Notes: generated by a model not told the origin, from the letters alone. Shown: positions 1 to 8,393, counted from the first letter of the stretch. The stretch is 44,677 nucleotides of DNA from Deltaproteobacteria bacterium (GCA_012517315.1 JAAYVE010000041.1:1-44677); one strand, 5' to 3'. Program-made: numbers and translations.

Positions 1-64
1 CCACCCTTGAAACAGCAAAGGATCTTGGGAACGCCTTGTGGGAGAGTTGGTTTCGGAGGCAGCC

Positions 65-114
65 CCATAAACCAGCGGGACCGCCCCCATGAGGACGGTC
101 CCGCTGGTTTATGG
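65..114. terminator. Long perfect inverted repeat, probable terminator
   Basis: Two 19-nt arms (65-83 and 96-114) are exact reverse complements around a 12-nt loop. The arms have a GC core (AGCGGGACCG) and an outer AAACC/GGTTT part. It begins 19 nt after the stop of the small minus-strand membrane protein. There is no external T run, so the A/T-rich ends of the arms would have to act as the U tract. A bidirectional terminator is the simplest reading. Confidence 0.7.
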
Positions 115-132
115 CTATGAAATCCGCAATGA

Positions 133-438
133 TCAGCTGGAAGCTTTGGCCTTTTCGAGTTCCTCCTTAAGTCGGTCCACTTCCTGTTTGTACTTCTCGG
201 CTTCTTCCTTGTATTTGCTATCGGTTGAACCATAAGATGGAGTGGTTTCTTCGGCTTTCTTGGAGAACGGCAGTTTCTCTTTCACCTCGTCGTAACCCAG
301 GTAGGCTGCCATGGCTCCACCGACCAGAAGCATCAAGGGGATGGCACCAGCCAAAAGATGCAGGAATGGACCCATAAAAACAAAAATGCCTATAAAACCG
401 AGAAAAGCTGCTGCGATGCCACCAACAAAAACCTTCAT
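133..438 (-). CDS. Small two-helix membrane protein with a charged coiled-coil tail
   Basis: Unrecognised 101-residue protein. Residues about 4-24 and 27-48 form two hydrophobic helices rich in Gly, Ala and Phe. A charged stretch follows, then a Glu/Lys-rich segment (about 74-98, EEAEKYKQEVDRLKEELEKA) with heptad character that should form a coiled coil. The likely topology is a membrane hairpin with a soluble C-terminal helix that could oligomerise or bind a partner. A strong ribosome site (AAGGAGGAG) lies 5 nt before the ATG. It stands alone, divergent from the radical SAM gene, with its own candidate promoter and terminator. It resembles small membrane-stress or YtxH-like proteins only in general architecture; no function can be assigned. 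Confidence 0.8.
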   Translation of the reverse strand: MKVFVGGIAAAFLGFIGIFVFMGPFLHLLAGAIPLMLLVGGAMAAYLGYDEVKEKLPFSKKAEETTPSYGSTDSKYKEEAEKYKQEVDRLKEELEKAKASS

Positions 439-471
439 GACTTCTCCTCCTTCTCGTGATTCCGTACCGGT

Positions 472-500
472 ATTCTCCTGTTATGGACTTTCGATCTCAA
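472..500 (-). promoter_or_regulatory. Candidate sigma-70 promoter for the small membrane protein
   Basis: On the minus strand a TTGAGA box (500-495) and a GAGAAT box (477-472) are separated by 17 nt. Each matches four of six consensus positions. A start near 465 would leave a short leader containing the strong ribosome site. Confidence 0.4.
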
Positions 501-670
501 GGCACTCAGGCACAATCCAGATCTCATGACAGCCCGTGCTGGAAAACGCATATCCCTTAGCACGGCCCCTATTAGATTGCAAGGGCAAATTGAGACGCGG
601 GGAGAGGGGGAAGGCTGCGGGGAGGATACCGACCGGAAGTGTCGGGAAAGAGACGCGGAGGCATTTTGAG

Positions 671-700
671 TTGACGGGTTTGCTGGGCCACAAGTATAGT
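671..700 (+). promoter_or_regulatory. Candidate sigma-70 promoter for the radical SAM - rng - hemL group
   Basis: TTGACG (671-676) and TATAGT (695-700) are separated by 18 nt, each five of six to consensus. This is the best promoter-like match I found in the window. Transcription would start near 707 and give a leader of about 90 nt before the ATG at 798. Confidence 0.6.
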
Positions 701-797
701 TTTGGACTCAGTGGATCGTCTCCATGGGGCGGTCCGCGAATTTATGCCGGGACCTGTGCCGGGTCTCCAGTGAAAAACTCCGGGAAGAAGCCTCTCT

Positions 798-3353
798 ATG
801 CTGGAAGATTTGCTCTACGGCGTCGAAAAGCCGGGAAGATATATCGGCGGTGAAATCAACATATTCCGGAAGGACTTCGCAAAGGCCCGAACCCGTTTTG
901 CTTTGGCCTTTCCCGATGTATACGAAGTGGGCTTGAGCCACCTGGGTCTTCAGATCCTCTACCATTCGCTCAACCGCATGGAAGAGGTGCTGGCTGACCG
1001 CGTCTACGCCCCTTGGATTGACTGCGAGCAGGCCCTGCGACGCAGCGGCGAATGCCTCTGCGGCATCGAAACAGGGCGTCCTCTGAGGGAATTCGACTTC
1101 CTGGGTTTCAGTCTGCAATATGAACTCAGCTACACCAACATACTCACCATGCTGGACCTCGCCCGGATCCCTTTTCGAGCCTGCGACAGAAGCGATGAAG
1201 ACCCCCTGGTGATCGGGGGAGGACCCTGCGCGTTCAACCCTGAACCCGTTGCGGATTTTTTTGACTTTCTGGTCCTTGGTGAAGGGGAGGAAGTCCTCCT
1301 GGAACTGATCGATCATCACAGGGCTTGGAAGGAGTCAGGGGGCCGGGACAGGCGCCGATACCTGGAGGAGGTCGGCTCCATCAGGGGCATCTACGTGCCC
1401 TCTCACTTCCAGGTCAGCTACCGGGAGGACGGAACCGTTGCCGCCATAGAACCCCTCAACAAGTCCCACTCTCACGTGGTCAAGCGCCTGGTCCGAAAAC
1501 TCGATGAGGATTCTCCCATCCCTGAAAGGCCCATCGTCCCGTTGCTTCAAATCGTCCACAACCGGCTGGGAATCGAGATAGCCCGTGGATGCACCCGAGG
1601 CTGCCGATTCTGCCAGGCGGGATTCATTTACCGCCCTGTTCGGGAACGCAACCCGCTGGAGGTCTACCAGAAGACATTGCGCGCTTTGGGAAACAGCGGC
1701 TTCGAGGAAGTGTCCCTCCTCTCCCTGAGCACGGGGGACTATTGCCAGGTCCAACCGCTTCTGACCGCACTCATGGAACGCCTCGCGCCCGAAAAAATCG
1801 CGGTCTCCTTTCCTTCCATGCGTGTGGGCACCCTCACCCCCCAATTGATGGAAGCCATCGTCAGGGTGAGAAAAACCGGTTTTACCCTGGCCCCGGAAGC
1901 CGGCAGTGAACGCCTCCGGCGGGTGATCAACAAGGGGATCTGCGACAAAGACCTGTTGGAGGCGGCGGAGCATGCGTTCCGGCTGGGGTGGCGCCTTTTG
2001 AAGCTTTACTTCCTCACCGGCCTGCCCACGGAGACCCACGCCGACCTGGACGCCTTGGTCGACCTCTGCTTGAGGGTATGGGAACTGGGCAAACTCACCC
2101 GGTCCGCCATCAACGTGTCGGTCTCCACTTTCGTTCCCAAACCGCACACGCCTTTCCAATGGGCCCCTCAGATTCCCACGGAAGAAACCAGCGTGCGCTT
2201 GAGCGAGCTAAAGGGGCGATTGAGACGCCCCGGCCTGCGCCTCAAATGGCAGGATCCGCAGCACAGCTTCCTGGAAGGCATTTTCGCCCGGGGCGACCGC
2301 CGCCTGGGGAAAGCCATCGTCCGCGCGTGGGAACTGGGTGCCCGGTTCGACGCCTGGAGTGACGTCTTTCGACTGGAACCGTGGAACCGGGCATTCCATG
2401 AAACCGGGCTAGACCCTTCCTTCTACCTGCTGAGGGAGAGGCGGACGGAAGAGGTGCTGCCTTGGGATCACCTATCCGCCGGCGTGAGCAAAAGCTTTCT
2501 CGAAAAGGAATACCTTCGGGCCATGGCAGAGGAATCCACTCCCGACTGTCGGTGGAGTGCCTGCAGTCACTGCGGGGTTTGCGACCACAAGACAGTCGCT
2601 CCATGCCTATTTCACCAGACGTCTCTGCCGGACGAACCGGTTACCACCTACCGCCCGGCCCCACTGCGTGGCCCCTTCCAGTACCTCCTTCGATTCTCGA
2701 AACTGGACAAAGCGAGGTTTCTTGGACAGCTGGAACTCTCCCAGGTTTTTGAACGTTCCCTCCGGAGGGCGGGCCTTCCTGTCGCATTCACGGAGGGTTT
2801 CCATCCCCATGTGAGACTCTCCTTCAGCGGAGCCCTTCCCCTCGGGCTGGAAAGTCTCGCGGAAGAAGTCACCTTGACCCTGTCTAAGAAGGTGCTGCCG
2901 CAAGAGTTGAAGGAGGCTTTGAACGCGCAACTCCCCGACGGGCTGTGCGTCCAGGATGCTTTGCTGGTGACGCACAGGCAGACGCCGTTTCCCGAGCGGC
3001 GGGTCACTTACCGCGTTTCGAATTTCAATCCATGGTTGATGCGCCTCATCGAACAGAACTGGCGAAAGCGCCTCCGGGACCCTCTCATCAAAAAGACCAA
3101 AAAGGGGCACACCACTGTTTCCCTGGGGGAGGTGCTGCTGGACGTTAGGGAAAGGGCAGAGGGCGACCTGGAGATGGACCTTTTGGAAGGAGATCGCGTT
3201 TGCTTCAGGCCCCTGGCCATACTCAACCATTTTTCCGGAGAACGCGCCGAGACACTCCACTCCTGCAGGATATGCAAGATTTCCGTGGTTCCATATAGGA
3301 AAGAGGACAAGTCAACACTCCCCAGGAACCAATCGTTCGGTTGCACCCTTTGA
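798..3353 (+). CDS. B12-binding-type radical SAM protein fused to a DUF2344 domain (TIGR03960/TIGR03936 type)
   Basis: This 851-residue protein has three parts. The N-terminal region (about 1-240) has the cobalamin-binding-like fold usual for this family (ALAFPDVYEVGLSHLG). The radical SAM core follows, with cluster cysteines C265, C269 and C272 in RGCTRGCRFC, which bind the [4Fe-4S] cluster that cleaves SAM. The C-terminal DUF2344 domain (from about 627, FSKLDKARFLGQLEL) is often a separate gene elsewhere. Between them, at about 583-607, is a cysteine cluster (C-x4-C-x2-C-x2-C) that could hold a second metal site. The substrate of the family is not established. The gene is 22 nt upstream of rng, an adjacency seen in many bacteria that suggests a link to RNA or ribosome modification; this is an inference. 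Confidence 0.92.
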   Translation: MLEDLLYGVEKPGRYIGGEINIFRKDFAKARTRFALAFPDVYEVGLSHLGLQILYHSLNRMEEVLADRVYAPWIDCEQALRRSGECLCGIETGRPLREFDFLGFSLQYELSYTNILTMLDLARIPFRACDRSDEDPLVIGGGPCAFNPEPVADFFDFLVLGEGEEVLLELIDHHRAWKESGGRDRRRYLEEVGSIRGIYVPSHFQVSYREDGTVAAIEPLNKSHSHVVKRLVRKLDEDSPIPERPIVPLLQIVHNRLGIEIARGCTRGCRFCQAGFIYRPVRERNPLEVYQKTLRALGNSGFEEVSLLSLSTGDYCQVQPLLTALMERLAPEKIAVSFPSMRVGTLTPQLMEAIVRVRKTGFTLAPEAGSERLRRVINKGICDKDLLEAAEHAFRLGWRLLKLYFLTGLPTETHADLDALVDLCLRVWELGKLTRSAINVSVSTFVPKPHTPFQWAPQIPTEETSVRLSELKGRLRRPGLRLKWQDPQHSFLEGIFARGDRRLGKAIVRAWELGARFDAWSDVFRLEPWNRAFHETGLDPSFYLLRERRTEEVLPWDHLSAGVSKSFLEKEYLRAMAEESTPDCRWSACSHCGVCDHKTVAPCLFHQTSLPDEPVTTYRPAPLRGPFQYLLRFSKLDKARFLGQLELSQVFERSLRRAGLPVAFTEGFHPHVRLSFSGALPLGLESLAEEVTLTLSKKVLPQELKEALNAQLPDGLCVQDALLVTHRQTPFPERRVTYRVSNFNPWLMRLIEQNWRKRLRDPLIKKTKKGHTTVSLGEVLLDVRERAEGDLEMDLLEGDRVCFRPLAILNHFSGERAETLHSCRICKISVVPYRKEDKSTLPRNQSFGCTL

Positions 3354-3375
3354 CTCCACGCGGAGGAAACAGTGC

Positions 3376-4944
3376 ATGTCTGCTGAGCTCATCATCAACG
3401 CCGATTTCTATGAAACTCGAGTCGCTCTGGTGGAAAACGGGCAAGTGGCCGAGTTTCACGTGGAGAGAAGCTCTGACCGGGGGATTGGCGGCAACATTTA
3501 CAAAGGCCGGGTCGTGCGGGTTCTTCCCGGAATGCAGGCAGCATTCGTGGATATCCACCTGGAGAAGGCCGCTTTTCTCTACGTGAGCGATGTCTACCAG
3601 CCCATGGGTGATTTCGAGCGGCTCTTTCTCGGGTCGGGCAACGGAGAAAACGGAGAGGAGGAGGAAGGAGAAGAGCAGGAGGAAACCGACGAAGCAACCA
3701 TTCAAAATGACCTTCCCCTAACTCCTGAATATGCCACTGTTCCCATCGAGGATCGGCTGCAGGAAGGTCAGGAACTCCTGGTGCAGGTGGCCAAGGAACC
3801 CATTGGCAGCAAAGGGGCGCGGATCACCACGCACATCACCCTGCCGGGTCGAAATCTTGTCCTCATGCCCACCATGGACCACGTGGGGGTATCCCGGCGT
3901 ATCGAAAACGAAAAGGAGCGCAAGCGTCTGCGGGAAGTCATGATCTCCATTAGGCCCTCAAACTGCGGGTTCATCGTTCGCACCGCTGCGGAGGGAGCCG
4001 AGACGGAAAAGCTCCAGGCCGAAATGGACTTCCTTTTGCGCCTCTGGCAAAACATCCAGCGAAAGGCGGAAGTTGCACCCGTGCCTTCTCTGGTCTACCG
4101 GGAACTGGACATCACCCTCAGGGCAGTCAGGGATCTCTTCACAAAGGAAGTGGACCGCCTGATCATCGATTCTGAGCAAGAGTACAGAAAAGTCCTCACG
4201 TTCATTGAAACCTTCATGCCCGCCCTCCAGAACGGTATTGAGCTCTACGAAGGCGATGAACCCATCTTCGATGCATACGGCATTGAGATGGAAATTCAGC
4301 GGGCGCTGAGCCGAAAGATCTGGCTCAAGTCGGGGGGGTACATCGTCATCGAGACAACCGAGGCCCTCACGGCCATCGACGTGAACACGGGCAGGTACGT
4401 GGGCAAGCGGAACCTCGAGGAGACAATCCTCAAGACCAATCTGGAGGCGGTGAAGGAAATTGCTTACCAGCTGCGGCTCCGCAATCTGGGAGGCATCATC
4501 ATCATCGACTTCATCGACATGGAGAAGGAGAGCAATCGAGAAAAGGTGTTCAACGCCCTCAGGGAAGCACTCCGCCGGGACAAGAGCAAGACGAACATTC
4601 TGCGCATGTCTGAACTTGGGCTCATCGAAATGACGCGGAAAAGGACGAGGGAAAGCATCGGCCGGGTCCTCTGCGAATCGTGCTTCTATTGTGAAGGGGA
4701 AGGGCATCTCAAGTCGAAGCAAACGGTCTGTTACGAGATTCTTCGCGAATTGGAGCGGGACAGGCGCGATTATTTTGGCAGAAACGTCATGGTAACGGTG
4801 CACCCCGAGGTGGCAGCGCGTTTCTACGACGAAGAACGCACTGCGCTGGAGCGGGTGGAGGAAAGGCTTCAGGCGCGCATCATGGTCAAGGGAGAGCCGA
4901 GTCTTCACATCGAATCCTACGAGATCGCTCCCCTGGAAACCTAA
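3376..4944 (+). CDS. rng: Ribonuclease G (Rne/Rng family endoribonuclease)
   Basis: A 522-residue RNase E/G catalytic region without the long E-type scaffold tail, so RNase G-like. It cleaves single-stranded A/U-rich RNA in rRNA maturation and mRNA decay. The S1 domain lies near residues 36-140 (GNIYKGRVVRVLPGMQAAFVDI). The metal-binding aspartates are D335 in DVNTG and D378 in IIIIDFID. The zinc-link cysteines are in CESCFYC (433-439). The S1 domain carries an acidic insertion at about 86-118 (a run of Glu), longer than in E. coli RNase G. A good ribosome site (GGAGGAA) precedes the ATG by 8 nt. It lies between the radical SAM gene and hemL on the same strand, probably in one transcript. Confidence 0.96.
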   Translation: MSAELIINADFYETRVALVENGQVAEFHVERSSDRGIGGNIYKGRVVRVLPGMQAAFVDIHLEKAAFLYVSDVYQPMGDFERLFLGSGNGENGEEEEGEEQEETDEATIQNDLPLTPEYATVPIEDRLQEGQELLVQVAKEPIGSKGARITTHITLPGRNLVLMPTMDHVGVSRRIENEKERKRLREVMISIRPSNCGFIVRTAAEGAETEKLQAEMDFLLRLWQNIQRKAEVAPVPSLVYRELDITLRAVRDLFTKEVDRLIIDSEQEYRKVLTFIETFMPALQNGIELYEGDEPIFDAYGIEMEIQRALSRKIWLKSGGYIVIETTEALTAIDVNTGRYVGKRNLEETILKTNLEAVKEIAYQLRLRNLGGIIIIDFIDMEKESNREKVFNALREALRRDKSKTNILRMSELGLIEMTRKRTRESIGRVLCESCFYCEGEGHLKSKQTVCYEILRELERDRRDYFGRNVMVTVHPEVAARFYDEERTALERVEERLQARIMVKGEPSLHIESYEIAPLET

Positions 4945-5056
4945 ATTTTCCGGGCGCTTCCTCTGGCCGTCAACCGGCGCAGCAGCGAAAACATCTCCCC
5001 GCGGTGCCGTCATCAGTCGGTGGATGTCAAGAACATGGGAAGGACAATGGGAAGCC

Positions 5057-6364
5057 ATGAACTGGAATGAATCCGCAAGGCTTTACGAGGAAGCGTGCCG
5101 CTGGATACCCGGCGGGGTGAATAGTCCCGTCCGATCGGGACGGGCGGTCGGCATGCATCCCATCTTTATCCGCGAGGCCCGAGGCTGCCGCCTGACAGAC
5201 GAAGACGGGAACGAATACATCGACTACGTTGCCTCCTGGGGCCCTCTCATCGGTGGCCATGCCCACCCTGCAGTCGTGGATGCCATCCGGAGAGCTGCGG
5301 AGAGGGGCACATCCTATGGGATTCCCACCCGCGCCGAGGTGGAAATGGCGCGCATGGTGGTGGAAATGGTTCCGTCCATCGAAGTGGTGAGAATGGTCAA
5401 TTCCGGGACGGAAGCCACCATGAGCGCCCTGAGGCTGGCTCGTGGATTCACAGGCCGAAAGAAGATCGTCAAATTCAACGGGTGCTACCACGGACACGCA
5501 GACAGCCTGTTGGTGCAGTCGGGATCGGGGTTGGCCACCTTTGGGATTCCGGGAAGCCCGGGGGTTCCCGAAGAAATCGTGCGCCACACCCATTCTCTCC
5601 CCTACAATGACCTGAATCAGGTCGCCGGTTTCATGGAGTCCAACAGGGAGGAGGTGGCCGCCATCATCGTGGAACCCGTCGCGGCCAACATGGGCGTCGT
5701 TCTTCCTGTTCCCGGCTTCCTAGAGGGACTTCGACGCCTTTGTGACGCCCACGGGGCCCTGCTCATTTTCGATGAGGTCATCACCGGCTTCCGGCTGGGG
5801 CAGGGGGGAGCCCAGGAACTGCTGGGCGTCACGCCCGATCTGACCTGCCTGGGGAAGATCATCGGGGGAGGACTGCCAGTGGGGGCTTACGGAGGCCGCA
5901 GGGAGATCATGGAACGCATGGCACCGGCGGGGGACGTATACCAGGCAGGCACTCTGTCGGGAAACCCTTTGGCCATGAGCGCCGGAATAGCCACCCTGGA
6001 ACTCCTGCAGGACCCGGAAGTCTACAGAAGCCTTGACGAGAAGTCGGCGTACCTCACGGAAGGGCTGGTTCGGGCCGCGAAAGCGGCGGGGGTTCCCCTT
6101 CACGCCAACCGTATCGGCTCCATGGGTTGCGGATTCTTCACCCCCCATCCCGTCCGCGATTTCTCCGATGCAGGGAAGGCCGACACAAAAGCTTACGGCA
6201 TCTTTTTCCGGGAAATGCTCAAACGCGGCGTGTACCTTGCACCTTCCCAGTTTGAAGCATTCTTCATCGGCATGGCTCATGAGAAACCCGACTTGGACCA
6301 TACCATCAATGCCGCCATGGAAGCTTTCGAGCACGTGGCGCAAATGAGGGAGTCTTCCACCTGA
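5057..6364 (+). CDS. hemL: Glutamate-1-semialdehyde 2,1-aminomutase
   Basis: PLP-dependent enzyme of the C5 pathway; it isomerises glutamate-1-semialdehyde to 5-aminolevulinate, the tetrapyrrole precursor. The N-terminus (ARLYEEACRWIPGGVNSPVR) and the PLP-lysine region (GKIIGGGLPVGAYGG) are diagnostic. FDEVITGFR, which carries the PLP-nitrogen aspartate, is also present. I chose the ATG at 5057 (435 residues) because homologs start there; an in-frame ATG at 5024 would add 11 residues. It follows rng by 112 nt. Its partner enzyme HemA is encoded far away, at 21011-22342 on the other strand. Confidence 0.96.
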   Translation: MNWNESARLYEEACRWIPGGVNSPVRSGRAVGMHPIFIREARGCRLTDEDGNEYIDYVASWGPLIGGHAHPAVVDAIRRAAERGTSYGIPTRAEVEMARMVVEMVPSIEVVRMVNSGTEATMSALRLARGFTGRKKIVKFNGCYHGHADSLLVQSGSGLATFGIPGSPGVPEEIVRHTHSLPYNDLNQVAGFMESNREEVAAIIVEPVAANMGVVLPVPGFLEGLRRLCDAHGALLIFDEVITGFRLGQGGAQELLGVTPDLTCLGKIIGGGLPVGAYGGRREIMERMAPAGDVYQAGTLSGNPLAMSAGIATLELLQDPEVYRSLDEKSAYLTEGLVRAAKAAGVPLHANRIGSMGCGFFTPHPVRDFSDAGKADTKAYGIFFREMLKRGVYLAPSQFEAFFIGMAHEKPDLDHTINAAMEAFEHVAQMRESST

Positions 6365-6386
6365 GGAGTCTGGGGGGAAAAAACGA

Positions 6387-6415
6387 TTGACTCAAAAGGG
6401 GGACTGTGCTAGGTA
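6387..6415 (+). promoter_or_regulatory. Weak candidate promoter for the F0 operon
   Basis: TTGACT (6387-6392) is followed after 17 nt by TAGGTA (6410-6415), which is preceded by TGC and so has an extended -10 form. The -35 is good but the -10 is poor. It sits between hemL and the first F0 gene, just before an inverted repeat. Confidence 0.35.
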
Positions 6416-6435
6416 GCGTGTGAACAAATACACGC
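6416..6435. promoter_or_regulatory. Inverted repeat just before the F0 operon
   Basis: GCGTGT (6416-6421) and ACACGC (6430-6435) are exact reverse complements around an 8-nt spacer and end 7 nt before the ATG at 6443. The same stretch (6418-6435) matches about 10 of 14 positions of the Rex consensus TTGTGAA-N4-TTCACAA. It could be an operator or an RNA hairpin in the leader. The start codon has no clear Shine-Dalgarno sequence, so a structure here might affect initiation. Confidence 0.35.
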
Positions 6436-6442
6436 ACTTACT

Positions 6443-6673
6443 ATGAAAGAAGAGACGAGGAAATATATCCGGCAGCTTGCCAATGCCAGCAGCATCGGTT
6501 TTCAGGTCGTCTTCGCCGTGTTCATCGGCCTGTTCATCGGTGTGTGGCTGGATTCGCGCCTCGGGACCTTCCCCTGGCTGGCGCTGGTCTTCCTGGTCAT
6601 GGGCGTTGTGGCGGGCTTTCTCAACTACTACCGTTTCATCAAGCAGCAGCAGCAAGAGGACAAGAAACCGTAG
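6443..6673 (+). CDS. AtpZ/AtpI-type F0F1-ATPase assembly subunit
   Basis: A 76-residue protein with two hydrophobic helices (about 17-36 and 43-62) joined by a short loop, and basic/polar ends. This is the pattern of the AtpZ (F0F1-ATPase subunit) family that precedes atpI in many bacteria. The family is linked to ATP synthase assembly and possibly Mg2+/Ca2+ transport. GVWLDSRLGTFPW in the loop is typical. It is the first gene of the F0 group, and the atpI-like gene starts 7 nt after it. No good ribosome site is visible. Confidence 0.8.
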   Translation: MKEETRKYIRQLANASSIGFQVVFAVFIGLFIGVWLDSRLGTFPWLALVFLVMGVVAGFLNYYRFIKQQQQEDKKP

Positions 6674-6680
6674 CGGAATA

Positions 6681-7082
6681 GTGGAAGAGAAAAGGGCCAA
6701 CGATCCAGTGGTAAGGCGTGTGGAGCGTCTCTCCCTCCTTCTTTTGGCTGCGGGTGTACTGGGAGGATGGGCGGGTTTCGGCTTGAACGAGGCGCTGGGA
6801 GTTCTTCTTGGAGGCTTGATTGCCATATCGAGTTTTCAGGTGCTCAAATGGCAACTGCACAAGACACTGGGGAATCCGGCCAGGACACCTCGCAAGGGCC
6901 GTTTGTTTTTCAGCTACTATCTTCGCTTCATCGTCACACTTGTCCTGGTTTTCCTCGTCATTTATTTCGGATGGGCGAACCCCGTGTTCTTCCTGGTCGG
7001 TTTTTCCGTAATTGTCATCAGTGTCATGGCGGTGGGGGGCTTTGAGTTTGCAGGGATGCTAACCAAAAAGGGGGACAACTAG
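6681..7082 (+). CDS. atpI: ATP synthase subunit I (AtpI)-like protein, GTG start
   Basis: The open frame extends upstream through the previous gene, but a GTG at 6681 gives a sensible 133-residue protein. It has four hydrophobic helices (LSLLLLAAGVLGGWAGFGL, ALGVLLGGLIAIS, FIVTLVLVFLVIYFG, PVFFLVGFSVIVISVMA). AtpI proteins help assemble the c ring. The position between the AtpZ-like gene and atpB, with only 3 nt before atpB, supports the call. Sequence conservation in this family is weak, so topology and position carry most of the weight. Confidence 0.8.
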   Translation: MEEKRANDPVVRRVERLSLLLLAAGVLGGWAGFGLNEALGVLLGGLIAISSFQVLKWQLHKTLGNPARTPRKGRLFFSYYLRFIVTLVLVFLVIYFGWANPVFFLVGFSVIVISVMAVGGFEFAGMLTKKGDN

Positions 7083-7085
7083 CAT

Positions 7086-7805
7086 ATGGAACACCCAATT
7101 CTTTTTCTCAACCTTTTGCTGGAAAAGCTTGGATTTCATGTGGTCGGTCCTGAAGAAGCCAAGACCTTCCTTGATTTTGCCCTGCAACCCCACGTCACTT
7201 ACACTTGGGTCATCATGATCATCCTGGTCCTCCTGGGTTCCATGGTGGCTAAGAAAGTCGAAATGATCCCAGCGGGAGGCCAGAACTTCTTTGAGGTGGT
7301 CATCGGAGGCATCGAGGACTTCATGATCAACGTCACAGGTGAGCATGGCCGGTTTGTATTCCCCCTCATCGCAACGCTCGGCTTCTTCATCCTCATCAGC
7401 AACTACCTGGGAATGATCCCCGGGTTCTTCTCCCCCACCGCCAATATCAATACGACCGGGGCGTGTGCGGTCATCGTGGTGGTATTCACCCACGTGATCG
7501 GCATCAAGTTCCACGGTGCCCAGTATATCAAGCATTTCATGGGTCCCATCAAGTGGCTCACGCCTCTTATCATGCCCATTGAACTGATCGGCCATGCAGC
7601 CCGGGTGCTGAGCCTCTCCATCCGTCTTTTCGGCAACATCTTCGGGGAAGAACTGGTTCTGGCCATCCTGTTCTTCCTGGCCGGAATTTATTTCGCCCCC
7701 CTGCCCATGATGGTTCTGGGGCTGTTCACCGGCTTCATTCAGGCATTCATTTTCTGCCTGCTTTCCATGATGTATTTTGCCGGGGCCATGGAACACGCTC
7801 ATTAG
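7086..7805 (+). CDS. atpB: ATP synthase F0 subunit a
   Basis: This 239-residue integral membrane protein forms the two half-channels through which ions reach the c ring. The essential arginine lies in [15 protein letters not shown], matching R210 of the E. coli protein. The C-terminal helix ([21 protein letters not shown]) with its conserved Gln is also present. It starts 3 nt after the atpI-like gene and is followed by atpE. No b, delta or F1 genes follow, so this is an F0-only operon and the rest of the enzyme must be encoded elsewhere. Confidence 0.96.
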   Translation: MEHPILFLNLLLEKLGFHVVGPEEAKTFLDFALQPHVTYTWVIMIILVLLGSMVAKKVEMIPAGGQNFFEVVIGGIEDFMINVTGEHGRFVFPLIATLGFFILISNYLGMIPGFFSPTANINTTGACAVIVVVFTHVIGIKFHGAQYIKHFMGPIKWLTPLIMPIELIGHAARVLSLSIRLFGNIFGEELVLAILFFLAGIYFAPLPMMVLGLFTGFIQAFIFCLLSMMYFAGAMEHAH

Positions 7806-7902
7806 AATTTGCGACCGGTATCGGTTCGGTGGGAAGGCCGTATCTATATGCCGTGTTTCATTACTCATCATTTTCATTCCAACACCCAAGAGGAGGTTTT
7901 GC

Positions 7903-8271
7903 ATGTTTAAACGAGTTAGCCTGATGACAGTGGTCTTCGTGCTCGGCCTGACAACCCTTGCCCTCGCGGCGGATGCGGGCTCTGACAAGGGAATGGGACT
8001 CCAGTTCTTCATCTACTCCGCAGTCGCGGCCGGCTTCGGCATCGCCATCGCGGCGTTTGGTTGCGGCATCGGCCAGGGCATGGCGGTTCGGGGTGCGGTT
8101 GAGGGCATCGCACGCAACCCCGACGCATCTGGAAAGGTCACGGTGACCATGCTCATCGGTCTTGCCATGATCGAATCTCTCGCCATTTATGCGTTGGTTA
8201 TTGCTCTTATTCTCATTTACGCAAACCCCGTATCCAAGGCGATTCAGGGATTCGTCGGCCTAGCCGGCTAA
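7903..8271 (+). CDS. atpE: ATP synthase F0 subunit c with a cleavable-looking leader
   Basis: I placed the start at the ATG at 7903 because AGGAGG lies 6 nt upstream (7891-7896); the open frame itself reaches further back. The product has 122 residues, longer than the usual 75-90, because residues 1-23 look like a signal peptide ending in ALA. The mature part is the two-helix c subunit with loop ARNP. The ion site has E91 followed by S92, with Q58 in helix 1 (GIGQG) and Y96. Q, E-S and Y are shared with sodium-binding c subunits, but the position of the sodium-site threonine is L93. Coupling by H+ or Na+ cannot be decided here. Confidence 0.95.
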   Translation: MFKRVSLMTVVFVLGLTTLALAADAGSDKGMGLQFFIYSAVAAGFGIAIAAFGCGIGQGMAVRGAVEGIARNPDASGKVTVTMLIGLAMIESLAIYALVIALILIYANPVSKAIQGFVGLAG

Positions 8272-8359
8272 TCCCCGCTGCTGGGAGTTCACCTGAGGAA
8301 GGACAGGATTCGGTTCCCGCCGTGCGGGCATGGATCCGGTCCTTCCATAGCCCATCGAA

Positions 8360-8386
8360 GGCCTCATGAGAGTAGGCCGTTTTTTT
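8360..8386 (+). terminator. Intrinsic terminator after atpE
   Basis: GGCCT (8360-8364) and AGGCC (8374-8378) form a 5-bp stem around a 9-nt loop, followed by one G and seven T residues (8380-8386). It lies about 90 nt after the atpE stop and before the rex control region. The stem is short, so termination may be partial. Confidence 0.55.
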
Positions 8387-8393
8387 GGGCAAA

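Larger units (their letters stand above)
439..797. other. Divergent intergenic region, 359 nt
   Basis: Lies between the minus-strand small membrane protein and the plus-strand radical SAM gene. It holds a candidate promoter in each direction (472-500 minus, 671-700 plus). A purine-rich G/A stretch runs at about 596-660. I see no convincing coding frame or RNA gene in it. Confidence 0.5.

Noticed and set aside
536-853. Plus-strand frame of 105 codons before the radical SAM gene
   Set aside because: Arg/Gly-rich, no homology I recognise, and it overlaps the promoter candidate and the start of the real gene in another frame.
3958-5058. Minus-strand open frame of 366 codons
   Set aside because: Antisense to rng, which has all catalytic motifs.
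6477-6680. Upstream part of the atpI open frame
   Set aside because: It is out of frame within the AtpZ-like gene and reads as low-complexity Ser/Arg; the GTG at 6681 gives the real protein.
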